This document shows positions 1 to 8,474 of a stretch of DNA of 64,000 nt, piece by piece (position 1 is the stretch's first letter; every line of letters begins with the position of its first letter). The notes beneath the pieces are model-generated. The model worked only from the letters and a program-made list of their open reading frames with translations, had not been told where the DNA came from and made no database searches. Where the stretch lies: positions 1 to 64,000 of the forward strand of contig CASFFN010000008.1 in assembly GCA_949293985.1 (NCBI GenBank). Direction: 5' to 3'. Origin of the DNA: an uncultured Eubacteriales bacterium. GTDB taxonomy: Bacteria; Bacillota; Clostridia; Oscillospirales; Oscillospiraceae. Made by a program: the position numbers and the translations under genes.

Positions 1-137
1 AGCGGTAGCCAAGGGGAATAAGCCCCAATCATGCACATGGATTATGTGATATTCTTGATTTTGTCGAAAAACGCTTACACAAAATTTTCTGAGAGACCAA
101 ACCCGACATGGAACGATAGCTTTCACATCGAAAACAA

Positions 138-203
138 CACCGCAGGCTTCCTGCGGTGCATACATAGAGAATGCGCCCCGTGGCTTCCTTCCACAGGGCG
201 CAT
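138..203. terminator. Tandem hairpins downstream of the surface-protein gene
   Basis: Two perfect or near-perfect stems lie between the window start and the surface protein stop: CACCGCAGG/CCTGCGGTG (138-158) and ATGCGCCCCGTGG/CCACAGGGCGCAT (171-203). The second is closest to the minus-strand stop at 218 and is the likely end of that transcript, although no long T-run follows it. The rest of 1-217 shows no gene. Confidence 0.5.
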
Positions 204-217
204 GGTTATATATGGAT

Positions 218-2296
218 TTATCTGCTGTATTTTCTCTTGCGGCTGTAAACGGCTGTGCCGGTCAGGACAGCGCCCGCAGCTAACATCAACGCCATCCAAA
301 GAGCGATATTGCTGTCGTCGCCGGTCTGCGGAGAAGTGGTATCGCCGGTCTGGTCGCCGCTTGGCTTATCGGTATCCGTCGGCGGCTCGGACGGATCTGT
401 TGTCCCCGTTGCGGGGATTTCCACCGCCGCTTCCTCATAGCCGCAAACGGTGCATTCCTTGTGCCGAGAGCCTGCTTCTGTGGCAGTCGCTTCCTTATCC
501 GTTACCCACTCAAAAGTGTGGGCGGCTTCGTTCAGCTTCTCGCCGCACTCACAGGTGTTCCAGTGGCTGGTTTCATCGGAATTCCAACCTTCCTGCGCCG
601 CACAGGCGTGCTCACCAATGGTAACCGTTGCGGCGGCAGAGGCAAGGACAGTACCATTTGCTTTTACACGAACATTATAAGTTCCACTCACAAGACCTGT
701 CACCGATGTACCTGTAATTTCTGTCCATTCGGAAGAAGTAGACAGCTTGTATTCCATTGTGGCATCAACATCTGTGATCTGCCCGTCGTTCTGCTCGTTT
801 GTTGTACAGTCTGCACTGCTAACCGTAGGCAGAGCGGCCTGTGTCACATCAATAGTTTGTATTTCCGAATCCAGAGTATCAATTCTGTCACCCGGCTGAT
901 ACACTTTTACATCATTATCGGCTGTTACACCGGTAATCTCCATCGTTGTTCCGGTAATGTCATTCCAGCTATTTCCTCCGTCTATGCTGTACTTCATAGA
1001 AGTATCAACGCCAGACAAAGTACCACTATTATCGCCTGTGGCAGTGAAAACTGCTTCTGGGACAGGATTAACAGCGAATTCCCAGTAAAGGCGAGGGGCA
1101 CCGTTTGCATCCTGAATCCAGATTCCTTCTTCGGATATTTCACAGAGTTTTTGGAAAAGATCTGCCAAATCTGTTGATAAGATTCCATTCTCATCTGTTC
1201 CGACAGTATAGTAACAGTTTTCAACTATCGCATTTGCGCTTCCGTTTTCTTCACCTGCATAATTTAATTCTGATAACGAAGGAGAAATTGCACCAGAAGC
1301 TCCATTGCCTGCTATCTCAGCAGAGGAATAGCAACTATAAACCCCTGAAGTTGCCTCGCCTGTCTGATTGTTAGATAATACAGCGCTTACCACTCCTGCG
1401 ATACCGCCGGCATTTCCGCTTGAAGTAACAGCCCCCTCATTATAGCAATATCGAATTTCCGAAACGATGGGAGAACCACCTGTATAAACCATTCCCGTAA
1501 TGCCACCAGCGTTTCCATAGACACGGTTTGCTTCTACAGCGATATTCCCTTCATTTTTGCAAGCATTTATCTTTCCTGCATAAACGCTCCCAGAAAGCCC
1601 TCCGGCATATAGATCACCTGATGCGGTAGAAAAATTCAGATTCATGCGGCCGGAATAAATACAATTTTGCATGACGCCTGCCTGCACCTCGCCAGTCATT
1701 CCGCCAAAAAATGAAGCGTTTGAATTTCCCTCTTGAATCGTAATATCCACGCTGGAAACACAGTTGGTAATATTACCGGCAAACAGACCGCAGATGCCGC
1801 CTAACCAGGAAGCTTCAATCCTCGAAACACCTGAGATGCTTCCGTCCACAGTCAGATTCAAAATTTCACCTTCGGCAAAACCAAACAAGCCCACGGCAGA
1901 ATAAGCGCCAACATTGCTTAATTCCGAAATTTGGTATGTGATACAATGCCCTTGGCCATCAAAACTGCCATAAAAGTAGTTGCCGTCATAGTAATCATCC
2001 AGCAAACCGCATATAGGCTCCCAGCTCACAGCCGTCATATCAATATCACTGGTCAGAATATAATAAGCATCTGACCCGGCACCAGCTTCAATTTGTTCTG
2101 CAAAATAGGCAAACTGTTCTGCCGTTGCAATCTCATATGGGTTTGCTTCCGTACCATCACCGCTTTCGTATGCAGTTGCTACCGTACGTCCGTCCCAAAC
2201 ACTCACAGTGGGTTCCGCCGCAAACGCCATTGTTGGCAGCATACCCACGCATAATAGCATACATAACAGTACGCCAATCCATTGCTTAATCTTCAT
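218..2296 (-). CDS. Secreted, wall-anchored repeat protein with GLUG-like beta-helix
   Basis: A 692-residue exported protein of unknown ligand. Residues 1-27 form a signal peptide (MKIKQW..., ending AFA-A). Roughly residues 50-340 repeat short Gly/Asn-rich units of the GLUG type (for example GLFGFAEGEILNLTVDGSI), which usually fold as a right-handed beta-helix. Two beta-sandwich-like segments follow, then a Cys/His-rich region (HWNTCECGEKL, HKECTVCGYEE), a Thr/Pro/Asp-rich spacer, and a C-terminal sorting signal: SPQTGDD at about 655, a hydrophobic helix, and RKRK at the end. SPQTG is a variant of LPXTG, so covalent sortase anchoring is likely. AAAGGAC precedes the ATG by a normal distance. 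Base composition is AT-richer than the core of the window, fitting an accessory surface gene. Adhesion is plausible but only inferred. Confidence 0.8.
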   Translation of the reverse strand: MKIKQWIGVLLCMLLCVGMLPTMAFAAEPTVSVWDGRTVATAYESGDGTEANPYEIATAEQFAYFAEQIEAGAGSDAYYILTSDIDMTAVSWEPICGLLDDYYDGNYFYGSFDGQGHCITYQISELSNVGAYSAVGLFGFAEGEILNLTVDGSISGVSRIEASWLGGICGLFAGNITNCVSSVDITIQEGNSNASFFGGMTGEVQAGVMQNCIYSGRMNLNFSTASGDLYAGGLSGSVYAGKINACKNEGNIAVEANRVYGNAGGITGMVYTGGSPIVSEIRYCYNEGAVTSSGNAGGIAGVVSAVLSNNQTGEATSGVYSCYSSAEIAGNGASGAISPSLSELNYAGEENGSANAIVENCYYTVGTDENGILSTDLADLFQKLCEISEEGIWIQDANGAPRLYWEFAVNPVPEAVFTATGDNSGTLSGVDTSMKYSIDGGNSWNDITGTTMEITGVTADNDVKVYQPGDRIDTLDSEIQTIDVTQAALPTVSSADCTTNEQNDGQITDVDATMEYKLSTSSEWTEITGTSVTGLVSGTYNVRVKANGTVLASAAATVTIGEHACAAQEGWNSDETSHWNTCECGEKLNEAAHTFEWVTDKEATATEAGSRHKECTVCGYEEAAVEIPATGTTDPSEPPTDTDKPSGDQTGDTTSPQTGDDSNIALWMALMLAAGAVLTGTAVYSRKRKYSR

Positions 2297-2431
2297 TGTT
2301 TTCGTCCTTTCAATTTATTTTCAGTAAGGTTTCAAACATAAAAAGGCGCATCCCGTCCGTTGTAAATTGGACAGAATACGCCTTCTGTTTTGTGCAGTTT
2401 TCAGCTTGACAGGATAAAAGGGCAGAGTTAT

Positions 2432-2453
2432 GCTTTGCTTGCTTGCTTGCTTG
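2432..2453. repeat. Tetranucleotide microsatellite (GCTT)n
   Basis: About five tandem GCTT units lie some 140 bp upstream of the surface-protein start on the minus strand. Such tracts can change length by slippage. This one lies outside any convincing gene, so any effect would be on transcription or leader RNA. The remaining 2297-2726 interval has no gene that I can support. Confidence 0.7.
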
Positions 2454-2670
2454 CTACCAGTGTGCGTCCTGCCGCCATTTTTGTCAAGCCCCTTTCCGAA
2501 TATATATACATATAAAATTTTACCACAAATCCCGCTGGATTTCAACCTCTTTTCGAGAAAAAATGGGTGTGCTATTATCAACAATTCAGGTCAAACCTTC
2601 CATTCCGCCGCGTGGACATTTAGAGGTCAAAAAAGCCTGATTTCAAGCCGTTTTCTGAGCCTGAACTTTG

Positions 2671-2706
2671 AGGGGCAAGGTGTTTGTACCTTACCCCTCG
2701 TTTTTG
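2671..2706. terminator. Hairpin downstream of the TnpV gene pair
   Basis: GAGGGG-C-AAGGT/ACCTT-A-CCCCTC stem followed on the plus strand by GTTTTT. It lies just beyond the minus-strand stop at 2727, so it may end that transcript or be left over from the mobile element. Confidence 0.45.
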
Positions 2707-2726
2707 CGTCTGAAAGCGTTACAGGC

Positions 2727-2873
2727 TCATTTTTGCAGCCTTATCATTACCTCGTCTATAAGGTCTGTGTATCTGCCCTGCGCCAGCAGCTTATTGCGGT
2801 ACGCAAGCAGAGCGTTAAAAACATACCGTCTTTCTTCTGCCGTCAAATAAAGGCGGTATTTCTTCTTCCTCAT
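2727..2873 (-). CDS. Small mobile-element-associated basic protein (48 aa)
   Basis: MRKKKYRLYL... is a short basic, Tyr/Arg-rich protein of a type often found immediately downstream of tnpV in Clostridia mobile elements. No catalytic motif is visible and its function is unknown. I chose the ATG at 2873 because it overlaps the tnpV stop in an ATGA arrangement and has GAGGTGATC upstream; a longer in-frame extension reads only tnpV DNA out of frame. It is probably translationally coupled to tnpV. Confidence 0.6.
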   Translation of the reverse strand: MRKKKYRLYLTAEERRYVFNALLAYRNKLLAQGRYTDLIDEVMIRLQK

Positions 2874-3250
2874 ACGAAGATCACCTCGGCATTGACGGTT
2901 TCTATAACCGCCGACCGCAGGGCATTCATTCTCTGCACCCATTCCGTCTGATTGTCGGCTTTCAGTGTTTCGGTAATATCCTCACGCTCTGCCCGCTGCT
3001 TCATAAGCCGGTCAAACAGCGCCTGCGCCTGTTCCTCAACATCGGCAAGGTAGGATTGCAGCTTGCCGTTTGTCAAAAGGCTGGTATAAAGTGCCTTTTT
3101 ATGCTCTCGGATATACCGCAAATGCCGCTGTCCCCATACGCCGATGTGCCGTTCTTCTTTTTCGGCGGATAATTCCAAGCAAGGGATATAATAATCGCCC
3201 CGCAGCTCATACCACAGATCATTTTTATCATCGTAAATATACTTGTCCAT
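2870..3250 (-). CDS. tnpV: TnpV family transposon-encoded protein
   Basis: A 126-residue protein matching the TnpV family (MDKYIYDDKNDLWYEL..., core GVWGQRHLRYIREHKKALY). The family is carried on clostridial transposons; its biochemical role is not established. The ATG at 3250 has GGAGGA eight to nine bases upstream and fits the family N terminus, whereas the upstream extension MCEYIITEDFS does not. No transposase or integrase accompanies it here, so the pair 2727-3250 looks like a remnant of a larger mobile element in the AT-rich left block. Confidence 0.8.
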   Translation of the reverse strand: MDKYIYDDKNDLWYELRGDYYIPCLELSAEKEERHIGVWGQRHLRYIREHKKALYTSLLTNGKLQSYLADVEEQAQALFDRLMKQRAEREDITETLKADNQTEWVQRMNALRSAVIETVNAEVIFV

Positions 3251-3536
3251 TGAAAAATCCTCCGTTATAATATATTCACACATACATCACAGTTCTCCGA
3301 TTGCCACACTTATGTGTTTATTCTTGTTATGAAATTTTCTTGCCCTTGCATTTGCCCTTATGAGCAAAGAGGGAAAGAATAAACTTGTGTGTGACCGAAT
3401 AAAGAGATAAGGCGGACACATTGCGATAAATCCCTTATTTTCAAGGCTTTTGGAGGATTTTATTAAAACACTGTAACCTCTGTTGAGAAGTCATAATTTA
3501 CTGATGTTCAAATTCATATTTGTTACTCTATGTATG
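3251..3536. other. Gene-free AT-rich spacer with imperfect inverted repeat
   Basis: No gene is seen here. An imperfect inverted pair (ACACTTATGTGTTTATTCTT near 3306 and AAGAATAAACTTGTGTGT near 3375) brackets about 50 bp. It could be a mobile-element end or a regulatory structure upstream of tnpV. Confidence 0.4.
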
Positions 3537-3869
3537 CTATCCTTTCAAATTCTCCAAAGCGGACGGATTATTTTCGAGGATCGCCCCAACAGTGGGGCAG
3601 GTTTCTAATTCCGAACAGTCGCCGCAGGTGGAAACGCCTTTTTCCAAAGCACATTTCCGGATTTGGCATATATGCTCGCAAAATACCGTTTTCGCTCCGT
3701 TCACACGGCAGCCCTCGCAGTTGATATGTTCCGGCAGAATGGGGGCGTTGTTTAACTCCGCCCACAATTTCGCCGTTTTCTCCCGCAACGCCTGATTATC
3801 ATTGACAGTTGCAATATATGCGTCGCATTTTTCGCAATCCAGTCCGCAGTATCCAATCATATTTTTCAT
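3537..3869 (-). CDS. DUF3795 domain protein
   Basis: A 110-residue Cys-rich protein beginning MKNMIGYCGLDCEKCDAY. The CGLDC..C opening and the later C-x2-C pairs (INCEGC, STCGDC) are the hallmark of DUF3795, whose members probably bind a metal or Fe-S centre; no reaction is known. GGAGGC precedes the ATG. It is last in a tight minus-strand series (zinc ribbon, flavin reductase, SRPBCC, this gene) with gaps of 3-21 bp, so co-transcription is likely. Confidence 0.85.
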   Translation of the reverse strand: MKNMIGYCGLDCEKCDAYIATVNDNQALREKTAKLWAELNNAPILPEHINCEGCRVNGAKTVFCEHICQIRKCALEKGVSTCGDCSELETCPTVGAILENNPSALENLKG

Positions 3870-3872
3870 AGG

Positions 3873-4274
3873 TTATATGCCTCCTAACGCTTTTCTTATA
3901 TCCGCAACAAACTGTGCCTGCTGTTTTTTCAGATATGGCTTCACAAAGGGTTTCATCAACAATTTCTTCGCTTCCACTTGCTCCGTGAAATCTATCTCCG
4001 TTTCATCACCTTTGGCCGTGAAAATGCCAGTCCAATGCCCTTTCATATTGCTGTTTTCCATATCAAATTCCCACCGTCTGTATGGCTCGATAACCGTAAC
4101 GGTAAATGCCGTAGGGTAGCCGTCTTTGGTATATTCGATAAATTGCTTGTCGCTTATAACTTCCGTTTTACTCAGGCCGCTTCTCCAAGCGGCGTAATTC
4201 TCAATGTCTAAAACAAAATCCCACACTTGCCGAAGCTCGCTCGGAATCAACGCTTTTATATTTGAAGTCGCCAT
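3873..4274 (-). CDS. SRPBCC (START-like) domain protein
   Basis: A 133-residue protein of the SRPBCC/polyketide-cyclase-like fold: an N-terminal segment ALIPSELRQVWDFVLDIENY, central beta strands ending in WEFDMENSNMKGHWTGIFT, and a long C-terminal helix. These proteins form a hydrophobic ligand cavity; the ligand cannot be deduced. Three bases separate it from the downstream DUF3795 gene and 21 bp from the upstream flavin reductase gene. Confidence 0.75.
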   Translation of the reverse strand: MATSNIKALIPSELRQVWDFVLDIENYAAWRSGLSKTEVISDKQFIEYTKDGYPTAFTVTVIEPYRRWEFDMENSNMKGHWTGIFTAKGDETEIDFTEQVEAKKLLMKPFVKPYLKKQQAQFVADIRKALGGI

Positions 4275-4295
4275 ATTCCCGCTTCCTTCCCCAAA

Positions 4296-4943
4296 TCAAT
4301 CGTATTTCTCAATATGCACGGTGGCAATCGCAGACTGATTCGGCTCCCCGGTAACAAGGTCTTGCGGCGCGGGAATCAACATCATAAATCCGTCCTTGCC
4401 ATATCGCTGCTCATACCCCTGTGCATACGCTTTCTCCACAGAAATATGCTGCACCTGCCCAATCACCATAGCCGTAATTCCCGCACCGCTTAAATCCTGT
4501 ATCTCTTTCAAAGTACATTCCATACTGAGAAACGCCTCCTTGATTACAGGCGCGTGAATGGTTTTTGCGTTGGAAATCGTAAAGCCTCCTGCCGCAAATT
4601 CGTCATCGTCTATTTCGTTGTGATGAATGGTGTTTACCAAATTATCATAATCGCTTATCGGCAGGAAGTTAATGCAAAAGCATTTTTCCCTTTGGATATT
4701 GGCGTAGGTGTGGGTATGCTGATATAAGTTACCCATCACGGCGAAGAAGGCGGTCTTATCTCCGTGGAAGCAGCTCCAGGAATGAAAGCACACATTCGGC
4801 CTGCCGTTTTCTTTCCAAGTGGTAATCGCAAACAGAACGGCCGGTATTCCTGCCGTTACTTCAAAATGGGAAAACAGTTCAAATTCCTCCGGATAGGCAG
4901 GCTTAAAATACCGCGGGAAATTTTTCCCAATCTCTATTTTCAT
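4296..4943 (-). CDS. Flavin reductase family (FMN-binding split barrel) protein
   Basis: A 215-residue protein of the flavin reductase-like FMN-binding group. The central segments GRPNVCFHSWSCFHGDKTAFFAVM and CFCINFLPISDYDNL match the family pattern of a split barrel holding FMN near conserved Ser/Thr residues, and the length is typical. The substrate is unknown; relatives reduce flavins or small oxidants. AAGGAGC precedes the ATG. It is the second gene of the four-gene minus-strand series. Confidence 0.8.
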   Translation of the reverse strand: MKIEIGKNFPRYFKPAYPEEFELFSHFEVTAGIPAVLFAITTWKENGRPNVCFHSWSCFHGDKTAFFAVMGNLYQHTHTYANIQREKCFCINFLPISDYDNLVNTIHHNEIDDDEFAAGGFTISNAKTIHAPVIKEAFLSMECTLKEIQDLSGAGITAMVIGQVQHISVEKAYAQGYEQRYGKDGFMMLIPAPQDLVTGEPNQSAIATVHIEKYD

Positions 4944-4961
4944 CGCTGCTCCTTTGAAAAA

Positions 4962-5156
4962 TCATAGTTTTTCTATATCTTCCACATAGATGGAAACCTC
5001 ACCGCACTTCGGGCAAATTGCTGCCTTCGGTTTTCCGATCCGACCGCCGAACAGCTTGTTTTCGTCCGAGGACATTACAATCCCGTACCCCGTGCCCTCT
5101 ACTTTGATGGCGCAGTTTTCTTTCATTTCCGTTCCACATCTAAGACACTTTCTCAT
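4962..5156 (-). CDS. Small double zinc-ribbon protein
   Basis: A 64-residue protein with two C-x2-C knuckles (CLRCGTEM near the N terminus and CPKCGEVSIY near the C terminus) that together should bind one zinc ion. Related proteins are annotated as nucleic-acid-binding zinc ribbons, but binding is inferred. GGAGGA lies eight bases before the ATG at 5156; an in-frame TTG six bases upstream is too close to that site. It appears to head the operon running to 3537. Confidence 0.75.
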   Translation of the reverse strand: MRKCLRCGTEMKENCAIKVEGTGYGIVMSSDENKLFGGRIGKPKAAICPKCGEVSIYVEDIEKL

Positions 5157-5225
5157 ATACAAAATCCTCCGTTCTCATTTTGGGGATAACCATTATGATT
5201 GCCTGTAACAGTTCAAGCCGTTGCC

Positions 5226-6803
5226 TTATGTTCTGATCCGAAATGTTTTTGGGGCCAGACGATATACCAAAATACTCGCAACGATACTGTAAAGCACGCA
5301 AAACGCAATCGTCATGATCCCAAATATCATAATCGGCATACGCAGCTGCATGAAAGCAAAGCAGACGACATAGGTTACTGACAAAACAATCTGGTATGTG
5401 CCGCTTTTCAATTCCGTTCCGGCGTTATACGGCTGGAGCAGATAGTAAATCGTAAGATAATGAATGGAGAAAAACAGACTCATACAAAGAATCGAAACAA
5501 TCAGCACAACATAGTTCAGCGGATTGTACGTTCCTCCGGTAGCAAAGAGAATCAGCGCCAGCCCGCCGCCAATCACCAGGGCCGGAACTGCATTGATTTT
5601 CATAATTTCACGCAGGCGAATCTGAAACAGCCGCAATATGAAATTCGGCTGCTTATAAAACGAGTAGGTCAGCAGGCTGTGATCGCAGTTCATAAAAAGC
5701 GCCTGTGTGAAATTCGTACCACGGTTGATGGCGTACATAATAAACACAAAGTACGGAAGCCAAGTCATCACAATTTCGTTAATGGCGGATTTTTCTTCCG
5801 GCAGAAAATAAATGCCTGCCAGCACAGCGGCGACAAGGAAAGCGCACACATAGGAAATCTTTTTTGTCGAGTTCCAAAGAATCTTTTTGTGTCGTTTGAT
5901 AAACAACTCATTGAGGTACTCGAAGCCTTTGCGGTCACTGGTAATGGAAGTATCCGTGGATATTTTCTTTTCATTTACCTGCTTTACAAGCTGCGCCGCG
6001 GCAGTGCTGTCCATCTGATTTGTCAAGCCTGCCAATAACTCCTTGTTGATTGCATAATAGTCCCGGAAGGTAGTAAGCCTTGTGATACTTGCCATACCAA
6101 GCGGAATACACGCTAAGAATGTACCCATTGGTACGGCTGAAGGCAAAACAAAGCCAAAAGCCGGCGGAACATAGGCAGCGGCTAAAAGCAGAGCGATACA
6201 GCCCCACATATATTTAGACAGCTTATTTTCGTTATATCCAAAGCCTCTTTTCTCATAATCCCACAGGGTGACGGCAGCATAAGTCAACTTCATACCCGCT
6301 ATACAAACGGGCAGAAGCAGGCAAAACCACAAAGGCACGCCTCTGTCCATACCAAACAGAATCGTAAACGGCAAAAATCCGATGACAACCTTCAAAAGGG
6401 AGTAGATATAGTTTACCAGCGTATATTCCCTTGCGTCCATTTTCATCAGAATCATCGCGTAATACTTATCCTTGGTCGGATTAAAAAGGTGGGTGTTCGT
6501 AAAGCTGCCGATTACAGTTAAAATCAGCAGGATATGCAGAAACACCGCATTCTCCGGCAGTCCGCTATAAAGAATACCTGCGCCGCATACCATCGTAACA
6601 AAGTAAAGGAACTTGCCGATAAAGGTAGAAACAATCTCCCAAAGCACGGACAATATATTCGCAAAAATTTTCAGTCCCCTTACTTTATACAGCGCTGCCG
6701 GAAGCAGCCGCTTTAAGAGAGGAATTTGCTTTAAGGAAAACAGAATCCCGTTTACCCGGTATGTGTTTTTCAGGGAGAAGGATATTTTGAGCGTCTTATT
6801 CAT
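5226..6803 (-). CDS. ABC transporter permease
   Basis: A 525-residue integral membrane protein with roughly ten or more hydrophobic segments in two halves, separated by a hydrophilic stretch around residues 240-310. It is the membrane partner of the ATPase encoded immediately upstream, with an 8-bp overlap. The ATG at 6803 is preceded by GGGAGG. Large permeases of this kind with a single ATPase and an XRE regulator often export peptides or provide bacteriocin or antibiotic self-protection, but nothing here identifies the substrate. Confidence 0.8.
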   Translation of the reverse strand: MNKTLKISFSLKNTYRVNGILFSLKQIPLLKRLLPAALYKVRGLKIFANILSVLWEIVSTFIGKFLYFVTMVCGAGILYSGLPENAVFLHILLILTVIGSFTNTHLFNPTKDKYYAMILMKMDAREYTLVNYIYSLLKVVIGFLPFTILFGMDRGVPLWFCLLLPVCIAGMKLTYAAVTLWDYEKRGFGYNENKLSKYMWGCIALLLAAAYVPPAFGFVLPSAVPMGTFLACIPLGMASITRLTTFRDYYAINKELLAGLTNQMDSTAAAQLVKQVNEKKISTDTSITSDRKGFEYLNELFIKRHKKILWNSTKKISYVCAFLVAAVLAGIYFLPEEKSAINEIVMTWLPYFVFIMYAINRGTNFTQALFMNCDHSLLTYSFYKQPNFILRLFQIRLREIMKINAVPALVIGGGLALILFATGGTYNPLNYVVLIVSILCMSLFFSIHYLTIYYLLQPYNAGTELKSGTYQIVLSVTYVVCFAFMQLRMPIMIFGIMTIAFCVLYSIVASILVYRLAPKTFRIRT

Positions 6804-7503
6804 TTTCTCCCTCCCGCAATGCCGCAATGATCTTATCCTTAAACTCCTTGCTGTCTAAATCCGTTTTCTCCACAACTTCCAGCTCACCGTGATGGAGCAG
6901 TACAATTTCATCGCAGAGATCCAGCGCCAAATCCATAATGTGCGTGGAGAAAATGGTAATGCGGTCTTGTTTCAGCGAACGAAGCAGCTGCTTCATTTCT
7001 TCCGCCACCACCACATCAAGGGAGGTTAAAGGCTCATCCAGCAGCAGAATTTTCGGCTGAGCGATGATATTGATGAGCATTTGCATTTTGTTTTTCATGC
7101 CGTGAGAATAGTCCTTCAGCAGCTTATCCCTGTCCTCCGGCTCAATGCTCATATAATCAAAATACGCGTCAATGCTTTTCGGCTCCTTAATGGACTTCTC
7201 ATTGATGTCCATAAAAAACTTCAAAAACTCTCTGCCGGTAAGAAACTCCGGCACGGTAGGCGTGGAGAGTACATACCCAATATCATCTGCCGATACTTCA
7301 CGGCGGACACCGTCTGTATCCATATAGAAGCTGCCGCCGTCTGCCTTAATATCACGGTTCAGGCAATTAAACAGCGTTGTTTTACCAGCGCCATTTCTGC
7401 CGAGCAGTCCGTAGATTTTGCCTTCTTCAAATGTAAAGTTAATATCTTTCAGAACTTCTTTTTTCTCAAAGCTTTTTGACAAATGTTCAATAACAAATTT
7501 CAT
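6796..7503 (-). CDS. ABC transporter ATP-binding protein
   Basis: A 235-residue ATPase with Walker A GLLGRNGAGKTT at about 32-43, a degenerate signature YSHGMKNKMQM, Walker B ILLLDEPLTSLD and the switch histidine in IFSTHI. The signature begins SHG rather than SGG, a common variant in exporters. It should energise the permease encoded just downstream. It lies in the same direction as the broken membrane-protein gene and the XRE regulator, giving the order XRE - membrane protein - ATPase - permease. Confidence 0.88.
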   Translation of the reverse strand: MKFVIEHLSKSFEKKEVLKDINFTFEEGKIYGLLGRNGAGKTTLFNCLNRDIKADGGSFYMDTDGVRREVSADDIGYVLSTPTVPEFLTGREFLKFFMDINEKSIKEPKSIDAYFDYMSIEPEDRDKLLKDYSHGMKNKMQMLINIIAQPKILLLDEPLTSLDVVVAEEMKQLLRSLKQDRITIFSTHIMDLALDLCDEIVLLHHGELEVVEKTDLDSKEFKDKIIAALREGENE

Positions 7504-7514
7504 AGTATCCTCCG

Positions 7515-8074
7515 TTACATCTTATGTTGGTAATACGCCATCAAAATAAAGTCTATAATCGTTTTCAGCAGGAAAACTCCTACAAGGACAAGAACTACCC
7601 ATATGGGCGCGCCGATAAAAATACATACCCAAGCGCCTGCCATCAGCAGCCAGTGAAGGATTTCGCCGGATATTGCCTGCGCTTTGCGGCGAATCAGCTG
7701 ATTACGCTCATCTTTTTCTTCAATCTCGTTTAAGGAATCTCTGAACAAATCGTCTTCGGCTGGAAAGCTTATCTTTTTCGCCAGCCATGCAGAATGAAAA
7801 ACAGGAAATACATACAGTATTCCACTGTTTTCCATTCTTTTGTCTGACAAAAAATAGAGCTTCCTTAATTTCATCAAATCGGGATTTTTTGCGCCCCACA
7901 GACCGACGCACCATTTTGCGATACCGTAGCCGAACAGTCCGGCTCCCACGCCAACCATTGCTCCGCTTTGGGAATCGCTCAATTGTCCTGTAAAAAAATT
8001 TTTGCGGCAAGAGCAAAAGCAATGCCCGCAATGCCGATAACAAGATACACTCCTGTTTTTGTTTTATTCTTCAT
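7515..8074 (-). pseudogene. Frameshifted small membrane protein carrying an in-frame MITE insertion
   Basis: Two defects affect one gene. It starts at ATG 8074 (MKNKTKTGVYLVIGIAGIAFALAAKIF...) and overlaps the regulator stop as ATGA. After about 30 codons a run of seven T (five A then seven T on the minus strand, near 7992-8003) puts the reading frame into a stop; one more T would join it to the second open part starting ...TGQLSDSQSGAMVGVGAGLFGY. The second part continues to MKLRKL, then about 45 residues encoded by a 139-bp inverted-repeat element (7730-7868), then NEIEEKDERNQLIRRKAQ and two membrane helices. Without the insert it resembles small two- to three-helix proteins found beside XRE regulators. 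A TTG at 7982 could restart translation, so a shortened product cannot be excluded. A sequencing error in the T-run is possible. Confidence 0.65.
7730..7868. mobile_element. MITE-like element, copy 1 (inside a gene)
   Basis: It has inverted termini TTAAGGAATCTCT (7730) and AGAGCTTCCTTAA (7868), 12 of 13 positions matching. If TTAA belongs to the target, the element is GGAATCTCT...AGAGCTTCC flanked by TTAA. The interior shares a long block (CGCCAGCCATGCAGAATGAA and onward) with copies at 13638-13808 and 24071-24168. It encodes no transposase. Its length keeps the host frame open. Confidence 0.75.
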
Positions 8075-8274
8075 TGCTTTTCCTCCTCATAAATGAAAAT
8101 ATCTTCGATGCGCATATCAAAATAACGAGCGAGCTTAAAAGCCAATGTTATAGACGGATTGTATCGTCCGTTTTCCAGCGAACCGATTGTCTGCCGGGAT
8201 ACTTCCAATGCCGCGGCCAGTTCTTCCTGCTTGATTCCCCGCTCTTTCCGAATTTCCTCTAAACGGTTTTTCAC
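8071..8274 (-). CDS. XRE/Cro-type HTH transcriptional regulator
   Basis: A 67-residue single-domain regulator: (M)KNRLEEIRKERGIKQEELAAALEVSRQTIGSLENGRYNPSITLAFKLARYF. The recognition helix is VSRQTIGSLENG. I prefer the GTG at 8274 because this is the usual N terminus of the family and AAAGGCGG lies upstream; an in-frame ATG at 8316 has no ribosome site and would put a palindrome inside the gene. It is first in the minus-strand operon with the membrane protein and ABC genes and probably represses it through the GGAAAGC/GCTTTCC sites just upstream. Confidence 0.8.
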   Translation of the reverse strand: MKNRLEEIRKERGIKQEELAAALEVSRQTIGSLENGRYNPSITLAFKLARYFDMRIEDIFIYEEEKQ

Positions 8275-8289
8275 GGCGTGCCGCCTTTC

Positions 8290-8358
8290 TATGGAAAGCG
8301 AGCTTTCCGTACTCATGTTATAGCAAAGAACGCAGAAATGTCAAGCACGCTTTCCATA
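8290..8358. promoter_or_regulatory. Probable operator for the XRE regulator
   Basis: A GGAAAGC-GA-GCTTTCC palindrome (8293-8308) sits between the GTG start and upstream DNA, and the same half-site recurs in opposite orientation as TATGGAAAGC (8290-8299) and GCTTTCCATA (8349-8358). Paired sites of this type around a small XRE gene fit autorepression. Binding is inferred. Confidence 0.5.
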
Positions 8359-8474
8359 AAACGGAATCTCAACAGAAATAAGCCTCCAGTTTTTCAGCAA
8401 ACAGTTGTGTCTTTCCTGACGCTGTTTATTCTGAAATCCGATGAGATTTTGCGTTCCAAATTGGTATCATGAAA

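Noticed and set aside
3251-3536. Intact transposon around tnpV
   Set aside because: Only tnpV and its small partner are present; no transposase, integrase or relaxase gene and no convincing paired ends enclosing them were found.
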